A stretch of DNA of 64,000 nt from Rhyzopertha dominica. Taxonomy: Eukaryota > Arthropoda > Insecta > Coleoptera > Bostrichidae. Numbering within the stretch: the stretch's first letter is position 1; every line of letters starts with the position of its first letter. The notes under the pieces were generated by a model. That model saw only the letters and a program-made list of their open reading frames with translations, had not been told where the DNA came from and ran no database searches. The DNA lies in contig QCXZ01000137.1 of the NCBI GenBank assembly GCA_025024175.1, positions 72,168,680 to 72,232,679 on the forward strand. The letters run 5' to 3'. Made by a program: the position numbers and the translations under genes. Positions 33,168 to 43,440 of the stretch are shown in pieces.

Positions 33168-33244
33168 TATAAATACCCGAGCAGGCTAGGACACTTCAGT
33201 TTCAGAGCTACTTCTGAGGAAGACACCGACAAGAGTGTCGAAAC
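33168..33244 (+). promoter_or_regulatory. Terminal-repeat TATA/initiator and hammerhead-like motif, right arm
   Basis: TATAAATAC at about 33,170 is followed about 27 bases on by TTCAGTTTC (initiator-like), then CTGAGGA (33,214-33,220), one A, a five-pair stem (33,222-33,226 with 33,235-33,239) and GAAAC (33,240-33,244). The mirror-image set is on the minus strand at about 32,307-32,385, so this insertion carries two divergent promoter-like ends facing outward. Confidence 0.5.
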
Positions 33245-33338
33245 GTCAAGGTCTAATAACCAACGTGGGAGCCAGCCCGGAGAACAACATGTCATCGACA
33301 ACAACCACGGAAGCCCTCAAACCATAATTATTGTGTTG

Positions 33339-34505
33339 TTGGTCACCGCATAAAAAAAAACATATTATGGACCCAGTACTGAAGACGTACCTCTGATATA
33401 CCAGATTTCTGCTCACGAAATTTTATTGTGAATTTCACAAGTAAAAAAAAATCTAACCAAACGCCAAACTTTAAAAGATTGACTCAAAAAGACGTATTCA
33501 TTTTTAGAAGTTTTACTAATACAAAAGTTGTAAAAGAATGAAGTATTGACCAGATATTACATATACATCTTAAAAATACTGAAAAGATGCTTAATTAAAT
33601 TTAACTGTAGTTGAATTTTCCGTAGTTCTTGATTTTTGTTACTCTTTAATTTTACAACTTGTACAACAATAGACTCCAAATTTGGCAACTCTGTGCCAGA
33701 CTCCTGATTCCCATAGGTGCGCTAAATGTACGTGGAGGGTAGGAATGACAAATAATCCAGCAAGTAATCAGTGCTAGACATGCGACTCCCCAACGAAAAA
33801 AAGCTGCATGTAAAAGTTCTGCAACAAAGCCAAGGAACATTGTGATTACGTCGAGATAAAAGAAACTTGCGTGCTGACCTTATGTTAGTGAGACGTGCTG
33901 AAAGTCGATTATGAGCAGTTTAACTTTTTCGCTTGCTATTAGCAGGCGGGAAAATCGACCACGGTTACTGCTGCATATTAACGTAATTTAACTTTGAACA
34001 CTTAAAATGAAAAAATCCAGCAGATTTGTTAAAAAAATTCAGTCTAACAATTATTAATCTAGTAGTCCTTTGAAAACTAAAAGGATAAGAGAACTAGGTT
34101 CAAAATTATGAACTACTTTGCAGTGAAGTGCATGATGATGGCAACTTCAATAAATTATCCAATCTAGTTTAAAAGTTTGTGAACTACATATTTTAATTAT
34201 CCATATTCGTGAATAAACCTTGTTGAATACCTACTAATAATGAAACACTTTAATCATACTTCCAAAAATAGTTTTGGCAAAGCCAAATTCATTCATTCAT
34301 CAGACTAGGAATACTTTAAACAGTAACAATCGCCTTAAATACAAATTAATGCTCAAAGTATTCTAATGTTAAAAAGCTATAATCTACCAAAAATTCATTA
34401 AACATGAAATATGTATTGCCTCAGTCCCAAATAAAGACTCCCTTAATTATCAAACGACTGTTCAGTTAAAAATTAAAAACTAAAAAGTTTGATATTAAAC
34501 ATAAT
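33339..34505. other. AT-rich stretch without a recognisable gene
   Basis: No conserved protein or clear repeat seen. Frames are short and unconvincing. Confidence 0.5.
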
Positions 34506-34509
34506 CATT

Positions 34510-35180
34510 GTTTTTTGATGTCGCAGCTAAGCGTGCCAGTATCTCAAACACTATAGAATTTTTCGAAGATTTTCTAAAACAAAATGAACTCGCTAGAGCT
34601 GTCATTGATGAATCCCAGAATTATACAGCCAGTAAAACGCCTTAATTTTTAACAAAAAAAAGATCANAAGCAAAAATCAGTCTGACAATTTAAAAATCAC
34701 TAAATAATTTTCAATACTGTGGAATAGATACATAAACGATGTTTTTGCCATAATAGATAAAAACGTTATTAACATGCAAATTAAATATATTGTATCTGTC
34801 AACAAATTTCACTTACGAATGAGAATAGGTCTCTCATGCTTTGCAAATACAAAATGTTTACTCAATGTTTCACTGTCCGAAGCATATTACAATACAACTA
34901 ACTACAAAAGGGAATCGATGACAAAGTTGTTAAGCAAACACAAATTCAAAGTAAAACTTAAATATGACACGCACCTTTGCTCTCATACAGAAACCATGTT
35001 GGATAGAAAAGTTACATATCATCCTACAATAGAACTCGAATTTCAAAATTCGTTTTCTGAATGACAGTAACTGTACATTAAGAAAGCTATTAGGTAACAT
35101 TGGCCAAACAAAACTTAATGTTTACGAAGTCAAAAATATAAAACCGTCAAAAGGCGGTTTACAAATAACATAATTCGAAC
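34510..35180 (+). pseudogene. Penelope-like relic (third family), RT to GIY-YIG
   Basis: Starts with a motif A-like segment in TTTGATGTCGCAGC context ('FDV' then a 'VSQTL'-like run) and 'FFEDFLKQNELARAVIDE'. It continues at about 34,720 with 'WNRYINDVFAIIDKN', where the catalytic YVDD is changed to YIND, and ends with an 'IGQTKLN' fragment near 35,105. Blocks match 42,190-43,175 in order and wording, so both descend from one family. Deletions and stops throughout. Confidence 0.68.
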
Positions 35181-35453
35181 GATCTCCTTCATGTAGATCT
35201 AGTCTTACTGTAACAGTGATGCCTTAAACGTAATACAGTAAATTCTTACCCACACCACTCTATACTTATGATATTGTGTTTTATTAGCTTTCATTATTAC
35301 ATAATTGTTAAGCCACTGAAGAGGGTCATGTAGCGGTTGAAATGCTGACTTTGCGCCAAAAATATATTTGAAAGTAGGATTAACGACACGTGTTTCGTTT
35401 TTAGTATTTATTAACAAAAGCTCTACTATATATCAGACAATGTTGGGGCAAAG

Positions 35454-35481
35454 GACAATAAATCATCAATAATTTATTGTC
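35454..35481. repeat. Short perfect hairpin
   Basis: GACAATAAAT (35,454-35,463) and its exact reverse complement (35,472-35,481) around an 8-base loop. No known role; possibly chance in AT-rich DNA. Confidence 0.45.
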
Positions 35482-35484
35482 TTA

Positions 35485-37195
35485 AGAACAAACTGGACAA
35501 ACTTGTTTCCTTTGATAAATGAATGGCCGTTAAAAACCTAGTAAGTACATAATTAAATAACCCATAATCCTTTTTATTATGATACGGATGAAGAGATGAA
35601 ATTATGACCACTTTATCCATAAGCATCTATTTAATATAATAGATTTCTACTAATTTGCAGTAAAAAAATGTAATAAGTCTTCAATTCAAATTTTAAGCAC
35701 AATATAATACCTTAAATATTCGAAATTTGCTGATTAAATAGAAACGCTAATACCAAAAATCTTTTCGCATTGATCTCTAGAAGACTTTAATAGGTTTCCT
35801 CGCTATTTAGTCTCGAAAAAGGGGAAAAGTACATTATCAATAGGTAAGATCAAAAAGCTATGCTAGAAATAGAATTTCTCAGTCTGCAGAGTTACCAACA
35901 ACGAAAAACGCACCCAAGTGAGATATTAAGCCACCTGCTGTTCATAGGGTTCATGGAGAGTATGAAGCAGTTATAAGTGACAGCATTGTGGAAATGGGAA
36001 ACAGATAACGGGAAAATGCAATATAAAAATTTACATGCCAAAAACAAAATGAATGTTTTTTTTGTAAGAGAGACGTGCCATTGGACGTACATGTTGATGC
36101 AGAAGAATTGGAATAAGCCGTGCATTTAAATGTCTAACTGATAGACCAGAAATGCAGCTATAATATATATTATAGCCCAGGTATGTGTACTAATCCCGAG
36201 TACAATCTGTTAAAGTGAAATAGCTTAAAAAAATTAAAGGATTCACAAGGCTAAATTGAAAAAGCAACAAAAGGCTAAAATGGCAATCGATGTTAAAAAT
36301 AAAAGGAACGCATCTGCATTGGTTGGAACATCTGTTACAAGAAGATACCTCAAAACAAGAGAATCAAATGCAGAAGGCGTATTCTGCAAACAAATATAAA
36401 ACGGAGAAGCAGTTGCTATTCTACAAGAATCCCGCGAATCATATTACTCCCCAACAAGATTTCTGATATCACTCTCCGACCCAANTTACTACCAANTAAT
36501 CTTGTTGCAGCTCACCGATTTCGATTCGATCCCTTTTATGAAGCCTCAGGTCAGACAGTGCAAACAGCAGGTAGTATACTTCCCTCCCTTCTGATACTGT
36601 AATCTCCATTAGGAGGACGGCAAATTCCCAAGTTTTATGGCTTCATTTCGGCCCCTCACATTGTATCGTACGTTTACCTTGCAGAGTTCAGTTTCCCTCG
36701 GTTTTAGACATTCAAACAAAAACGAAATACCGTGAAGCCCCACGAGAAAATTGCGCTCGGACGTCTGCAGGAATATGATACCTTGCTAACAAGAAGCAAA
36801 GTGTTTTTTTAATACAGATTGCGGCAAGGTTAATGTCAAATGAACTTTTATTTTATCATCGTTAAGAAGCAACCACACCGACCTATGGTAACAAGTTTTG
36901 TTTCTATATTAGGTATGCAATTATTACCGAATTCTAAGATGGAAGTAGATGAAGCCAGTAGTGTTATAAAATCCTTACAAAAGTCTCGTCAAATGGTTAA
37001 ATGAATGATGCTTACGGGGATGGTTTCTAATCTTCTACGACACTACGTCCAGATGGACAAGAAAGATTGGAGGATCTGGAGCTATTATTCTCAAAGATAA
37101 GTTTGAATCGGACAGATTTTCCATCACAAATGATTAGAAACACAGCAAGTATGAGCTGTCATTGCCTTCTTTCCTGTTTTAATATCTGATAACGT
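35485..37195. other. Stretch without a recognisable gene
   Basis: Nothing assignable. N bases near 36,485 and 36,497 lie in a GC-richer patch (36,290-36,780) whose frames are short and match nothing I know. Confidence 0.5.
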
Positions 37196-37199
37196 CGAC

Positions 37200-37745
37200 G
37201 TTTGGATATATAAATGCTGCAAACAAACGAAATTAAAAAAGATAATGAAGTAAGCAGCAGAATAGACACATTGTACTATTCCCTAAATAGCACATTAATT
37301 AGAAAGAAAGAGATTAGTAGAAAAACAAAAATGTTTGTCTATAAAACTGTCTTTAGGCCAATTTTGATATCGAGAAGTGAGTGCTGGAGACTAAACGAAA
37401 AGCTAAAAGCTAGAACTCAGGCTATTGAAATGAAATTCTTAAGAAAAATCAAGGGGATCACATGAATATATACGGTCAGAAATGACGATATAAGAGAGGA
37501 GCTGTGAGTCAAGGCAGTCTCTAAAATAGATTGAAAACAACTAGCTGAAATGGTTCGACCATCTATCAAGGATGCCAAATGAAAGACCAACCTAGATGAT
37601 TTCGGAAGCAAGGGTTAAATCGGATAAAGTAAGGGGGACGGCAATCTAAATCATGGGACAAATTTGTGGCAAGCATACTTAAGGAGCGGGAACTAACATG
37701 GTAGAGTGCAATGAGAATGGCGAAAGAGAAGAAGAAATGGACTGA
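37200..37745 (+). pseudogene. LINE post-RT segment relic
   Basis: A frame from about 37,214 encodes 'EVSSRIDTLYYSLNSTL', 'KTKMFVYKTVFRPILI' and 'IEMKFLRKIKGIT'. This is the conserved block downstream of the RT palm in a widespread insect LINE group (VYKT--RPIL-YGSE-W then EMKFLR--KG-T). It then runs through stops toward 'WQAYLRSGN'-like tail sequence and ends near 37,745. The palm domain is missing. It resembles the block in the 19.7-21.3 kb relic on the opposite strand, possibly the same group. Confidence 0.65.
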
Positions 37746-37974
37746 ATTAGTGTATAAGTATTAGTAGTGTTAATAGGTAGAAATATCACCCGACACCAAC
37801 AAGCGTAGTATAAGGGAATAGATTAGATTGTGGAGCAGCAATTTAAAATAATGCTTTCATCCGAAAGGTCTATTTCGCGTCCTAGTAGAGACATCCAATT
37901 TATTTGGAATTAAAAAAACAACCATGTGGCAATCGATGAAATTTGGTCCGTCACAAAAAAAAATTGATTGGATA

Positions 37975-38240
37975 AGGAAGCATTGAAAATATTGCTGGCA
38001 ATTCAAGAAGACCTAATTCGAAGAGCTGTGAATGAATTTTATAATAAAAAGCTGTATCCACAGTTAGCTTGTTGCAGAGAAGATATAATTAAAAAGAACT
38101 TTAGTTGATGCTGTGGACAAACAAAAAATAGTTAAAAAATATTGGTTTCGCGTTCCAGCCTATTAGTATAATAAACTATTTAATGGAGAGTGACGTGGTG
38201 ACAAGGAAGCGACATCGTTATCTACAACAAATCAAACAAT
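37975..38240 (+). pseudogene. Possible N-terminal part of a DDE transposase gene
   Basis: A frame gives 'QEDLIRRAVNEFYNKKLYP' followed by a 'REDIIKK' segment, in the style of the helix-turn-helix part of the DDE_3 transposase whose C-terminal half appears at 39,840-40,404. A LINE relic lies between them. The match is from memory and the region has stops, so this is tentative. Confidence 0.4.
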
Positions 38241-38249
38241 ATAGATAAG

Positions 38250-39830
38250 AAAATAGACAAGTAATTTACATGGTGTCATTGAAAAAGAAGTCTTAATGAT
38301 AATCAACAGCTTGAGTAATTCATCTGCTACAGGAAGTGATGGAATCTCTAATGTTTTATTAAAAAAGGTAGCACCAATAATAGTAGCTCCCTTAGCTTTT
38401 ATAATAATTTTGTCATTTCAACAAGGTGTATTTCCTAGTAGACTGAAGATAGTTAATGTTATCTCCTTTGCACAAAAAAGGTCCCCAAGGGCCATAAGAC
38501 TGTGTTCCAGTATTTCTAAAACAATAGAGTTAGTAGTAGATAAACAACTAACAGTTTTTCTAACTTCAAACAACTTAATATCTGCGCATCAACATGGCTT
38601 TGCAAAAAGGACAAGATACGGCTCTTTTTCAGTTTTTAACTGAAATAGTCTCAACCTTAGATAAAAACAAAACAGCAATTGGATTTTTTGTTGATTTCAC
38701 AAAGGCATTTGATTGTGTAAATTACGAAATTTTATTGTTCAAGATGCAGAAATATAGTATTAGGGGAGTTGCCCTCTCTTGGTTTCAAAGCTATCTAGGG
38801 AACAGAGAACAGCAGGTTATTTTAGCGTCAGTATCTTCAGAAATAAAAATAAATTCAGGGATTCCACAAGGCTCAATTTTGGGTCCTACTGTTATTCTTA
38901 CTTTTCATCAATGATATGTTCATTTATATCTGTAATCTTAGCTGTACCATAGTGTCGTATGCTATTGATTCTAATTTTTTAATTGGGTGTAATAATTCTC
39001 AACAAGTGTTAATGTTCTAACAAAAGTCTAGAGTAAGATAAATGTCTGGGTTGAACGTAATAAATTAGTTATTAATCAAGAAAAAACAAACCGTCTTGTC
39101 TTTGGCTCAGTTAAATCAAAATTTAATGCTAGAGATGATTTGGTATTAAATGATTCCGCGGTCCTACTCTGTGTGAATGTTGCAAGCATGTTGGGGCTAA
39201 CAATTGATGCCACATTACATTAGACACAACATGTTGAAACCATCTACAGTAAACTATGAAAAGCGTATCACGCTCTTTCAATGGTTTCTAAATCTTGCAG
39301 TAAAGAAATAGCTAAACAACTTTATTTCGGAATCTTCCATAATTTGTTGCTTAATGGAATATTGCACAGGGGTAACTCTTCAGGTGTTCATAAAATCTTT
39401 TTGTTGCAGAAAAGAGTCATCCGAATTATTACTCAATTCAAAATAAGGGATTTCCCAATAAGCACAAAACAACTTCATATCAGAAGAGTGTTTGTTACAA
39501 TTGTAAATTTTTTAACAAATTGCCAGGAAATATCAAAGGTTCCTCAAATATTCATGTTTTTAAGTGATTTATTAGGAAATTGTTACTCAAGAATACGCTT
39601 TATAATTTCTATGAGCTTTTTCTGGCTTAATAAATGTGTATTATGTATGTAAATGTTATTTGTTTAGGATTATTGTGCAAATTTTTTATCTTGTTTACGG
39701 TGTCTGTACAGGGATTTCCTACTGTGTATGGAGTTACCTATTTATTTTATTTAGGAGACTTGGTCTGATAACCAAAAGGGTTCGACCGATGATTCTAGTA
39801 AATATGCTTAAAATAAAATAAATTAAAAAG
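38250..39830 (+). pseudogene. CR1/jockey-type LINE relic
   Basis: Frames in order: 'MIINSLSNSSATGSDGISN' and 'VFPSRLKIVNVISF' (RT fingers), 'ISAHQHGFAKRT', motif A 'GFFVDFTKAFDCVNYEIL', 'SGIPQGSILGPT' (motif B), then after a frameshift 'VSYAIDSNF', where the catalytic YADD is now YAID. The post-RT region gives 'LYFGIFHNLLLNGI' and 'FLLQKRVIRIIT'. The 3' end is a run of AATAAAATAAATTAAA near 39,808-39,825, a typical LINE tail. One Asp change, frameshifts and stops make it inactive. It begins after the endonuclease region, so it is 5' truncated. Confidence 0.8.
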
Positions 39831-39839
39831 GAATTTAAA

Positions 39840-40404
39840 TTTTGTATGCCAGGTGTGAAAATGGCTTTGTGCATAACGCATTACACCTATGATGTAAAAG
39901 ATAAAAAAATCCATCGCGGACTATCATTCTGACGTGACTCTAGATATTTTTGAGAAGTGGTTCACAGAAAACTTGTTTTGACGATGCCATTTACCATTCT
40001 GTATTAGTTGATAAGGTTCTGAGCAATAGCAGTAAAGAGTTCAAGAATTCCTAATGAAAGAGGACCATTATACAAAGATGGAATTATAGGAAGTTGTTTG
40101 CACAAAAACGTATGAAGAAAAATACAAAATCGATCAGATTGCATCTGACTACGATTTATTTGTCTTGCGCTTACCGCCTTATTCCAGAAATAATTAAGGA
40201 GTAAATACACCGAGGGACAATTTAGCACTCGAACATTAACAGTGATGCGAGAAACATTCCACTTGCGATTACGGACGCGTGGAAAGAATCTGTACAGCAC
40301 GTAATAAAGCCAGAAGATTAATATCGGAAAAATATTGTTGAAGATCTAATTATAGACCTAGAAAATTATAGTAAACGTGATATTGATAGTAATAGTGATT
40401 GAGT
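39840..40404 (+). pseudogene. DDE_3-type transposase C-terminal relic
   Basis: Right after the LINE tail, frames encode 'ADYHSDVTLDIFEKWFTENL', then 'DDAIYHSVLVDKV' (the catalytic Asp block DNA-YHS), then 'LFVLRLPPYSRNN' (family RLPPYH---NPIE), and finally 'DARNIPLAITDAWKESV' with an acidic tail ending near 40,404. Order and spacing match a widespread arthropod DDE superfamily transposase. The third acidic residue region is corrupted and several stops occur. A minus-strand frame at 40,004-40,300 is only its shadow. Confidence 0.7.
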
Positions 40405-40409
40405 AAAGC

Positions 40410-42185
40410 TTCTATTCTACCACGACAATCGCCGGATTTTACTTATAATATGCATCAGTATAGGCATTTTATTTTATTTTTCACTGCGGATTCAACTCAA
40501 TTATTTCAATTATTCCATTTTAACTTGACTATTTCAAGCCCGGCCCGATTGAAAAATTTGAAGTCTGGTCCACTTGAAATATTTCCTTTCGGTAGGTGCA
40601 GTTGACAATTTCGGTGTGTATTAGCAGTTTATTGCGCAGCCTTCTATGAATGGATGGAATACCAATAAATTTCTGCATATGTTCCGTTTTAGTGCGTTAA
40701 AGAAACCATTTATTTTGATAAAATTTTGCAAAAAACATTTCGGACCGTCCTTTTCGTAATCGTTTTGGACGCGATGCGGGTCAGAAGTGCACTGGACGGA
40801 CTTTAATTTTCAAGTAGAGCGGAGGTCATGTTTAATGCAAAATCATTTCCAATCACTGCGCTTTTCAGGTTCCTTAGCGCCCTTTCTTTCCGGTTACCAC
40901 TTGAAGCCTGCTGAGTAAATCAATGAAATAAAAACGCTCCCCTTTTCCAATTTCCTCAGGGGCATAATCGTTATATAAGCAGTTCCAATCCAATTTTTGG
41001 GAATTGGTATACTGATCTAATTGAACGAAGTGACTGAATACATAAATTTTAATACACTGCCCACTTTATGTTAAAAGCTATCCATGGAAACTTGCAGTCG
41101 AGGAAAATAACGTAATTTTGCGATGACAGACGACATAAAAAGTGTCACCAACCCAATATTTTGGTATACAGTAATGGAATGTGTCAGGATTCATTTCTGT
41201 AATCAATTAGCATCAGAAATTAACAATTACGATAGGTTTCTGTGGTGGAACTAATATTGTACCGGAAGAACTGACTTTTTCCACTTTTTGAGTCTTTCTA
41301 CATAAAATTTTAAATGCTGACAACCTATTTGATTTAATTTAAAACTGCCAGTTGGATAACCATAACCAGCCAAAGATGTCTACTTTTCAAGAATTCTTTT
41401 TCTTGTTCTTTTTCATAACGCCCGGTTTAGAGAATATGGTTATTTATTATTATAAAGAATCAAAGCTAATGAATTTTAATCTACAGTTTTGAAGCTAATT
41501 AAATGAGCTCTCAGGTTATCGCAGGTTTTAATTTAAATCGACTAATTCCTCCGTTCATCCTTTGTAAAATTAAACGGGATCAAAAAAGAATGAAACCTGT
41601 CGTAACGTCCAATTTCTAGCACATAATCTTTCCAGATATCCCCCTCCCATCTTAAAATATCCCATAACTTCATACCAAAATAATACAATAATAGACTGCT
41701 TTTTAAAATGAAGCCTTTTTTAGGCCCTAGCAATTTTTGTTTTGTTTTTCTTCAGGCAGTGAGAAAACCTGTAATCTTTGTCAAAACTAAACTAGTAAAA
41801 TAACTTGAAATATCTATGTATATATAGTAAAACAGACAGGGAAATAAAATATGTATATAAACTGAGCTTTATCATAAATACAGATAATAAAGCTACTAGT
41901 AATATTCAAAGTACTAATACAGCTATAAAAAATATGCTTTTGTCTATTTTTTAATTGGTAAATCGATACTTTGTTGTATTATTGCACACTCGACTGTTAG
42001 GAATATGATACTTAAGTACCACAAATCGTAGTATTGGACTGATGATGCTTCACAAGGATATAATTGAAGACTTTGATACAAAAACTGGCAAGCTCTAAAA
42101 CAACAACTGATTGCATAATCAATTCACTATATTAACGCTTAATAATGACTGTTACATCACAAATTTTCTAGATTTAATAATTAAA
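40410..42185. other. AT-rich stretch without a recognisable gene
   Basis: No conserved protein, RNA or clear repeat recognised. Confidence 0.5.
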
Positions 42186-42189
42186 TTAA

Positions 42190-43175
42190 ATATATCTAAT
42201 ATCTTTTGATGTCGAATCATTGTTCAACAGCGTACCAGTACTTTGCGTTTTTGAATTTTTGAATCATTTTCTTGGACAAAAACTCGATAGAGCGGTCATT
42301 GACGAATACTTGAAGCTAACAAAACTGTGCATCGAACAAAACACATTAGTATTTAATTAAAAATNTTATAATAAAAATTTGGATTGGCAATGGGAAAGCA
42401 TTTTCCAGCTTTCTTAGCTAACTCTTTCTTAAGCTACCTGGAAAATAATCTAAAATACAAATGAATTTCCGATATTGTGGTACAGTACAGAAGAAGATGT
42501 TTTTGCCATAATAGACAATAACTTTGATAATAATAATTTTACGCAAAAATTAAATTCATTATATCAGTCAATAAATTTCTTTTTTGAACTAAAAAAGCAT
42601 TCCCAATTGCCATTTCTATATTTAATAGTATCAAGAAGGTATTATAGAATTACATTTAATATTTATTATACGCCTTTCAAGTACAAATTTTCGTCTTTAA
42701 TACATAAATTACTAAGTGGATACAAAAAAGAAATGATCACTAAGTTATTAAACAAACACAATAATAAANTATCTTTTTGGTCCTGAAAAAGAAGCCATAA
42801 TCAATAGAACATAAATTTCAAAATGCAATTTCTAAAATTAATATTAATCTTGCTTTTGGTAACAACTGCACATTAAGAAACTTATTAGTCTACACCCTGG
42901 ATAAAGAAGACACGTTATTATGTTAGACAATTCTGGAATTTATTAAATTAAATAGTGTAACTGCCCAAAAGAGTAAATTGGCCAAACAAAACGTAATGCA
43001 AATATTAGATTCAAAGAGCATATGTACCATGTAAACAATAGAAACATAATTTAATACAGCCAACGTCAAGAACATCAAACCGTCAACACGCTCGCTTAGA
43101 GGTTGTTTACATGAAACGCAATTCAAGCCATCTGCTAAATACAGATCTCACCCCTTAAATAACCCACTTATCGCA
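42190..43175 (+). pseudogene. Penelope-like relic (third family), RT and GIY-YIG
   Basis: Landmarks in order: 'FDV' motif A remnant near 42,207, 'RAVIDEYLKLTKLC', motif B 'GLAMGKHFPAFLANSFLSYL' near 42,390-42,445, motif C reduced from RYVDD to 'STEEDVFAIIDNN' at 42,484, 'SINFFFELKKHSQLPFL' and 'YRITFNIYYTPFKY'. The GIY-YIG end at about 42,935-43,110 includes 'GIY', 'IGQTKRNANIRFKEHMYHV' and 'VNTLA'. Most domain blocks survive, so it was nearly full length from motif A onward. Catalytic Asp residues are lost and stops are frequent. It shares motif wording with 34,510-35,180. Confidence 0.75.
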
Positions 43176-43440
43176 ATAGTAAAATCCAAATATAATATAA
43201 ACAATAAAACAACAAACACACAACTCTGAACCTATCTATGTTTACTATATGTTTTAATGTTTTAATTTAGTCATACTTGTTAAGCCATCGAATGCGGTTG
43301 AATTGGGTATTATCACTTTTTTTGAAAATTACGTAAAATTAATCTTGAAGTGCATATATATCGCACGCCACGTTAGAAAAACAAAAAAAAATATTTGTAG
43401 GTAGAGAATTTCAGGTCTGAAATTTGAATCTTAGGAGTCA

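Larger units (their letters stand above)
32260..33324. mobile_element. Head-to-head palindromic pair of truncated Penelope-like copies in one insertion
   Basis: Flanked by a perfect 14-bp duplication TAATTATTGTGTTG (32,246-32,259 and 33,325-33,338). The left half (to about 32,778) is the family's 3' end on the minus strand. The right half (from about 32,777) is the same 3' end on the plus strand. The two meet at their 5' truncation points, which differ by only about 13 positions of the element. The arms differ by a handful of substitutions and a 17-base gap in the left arm. Because one duplication encloses both, they probably arrived together. Two N bases in the right arm sit where the left arm has G. 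Confidence 0.9.

Noticed and set aside
40004..40300. A 98-codon minus-strand frame
   Set aside because: It lies antisense to the DDE_3 transposase relic whose conserved blocks read on the plus strand.
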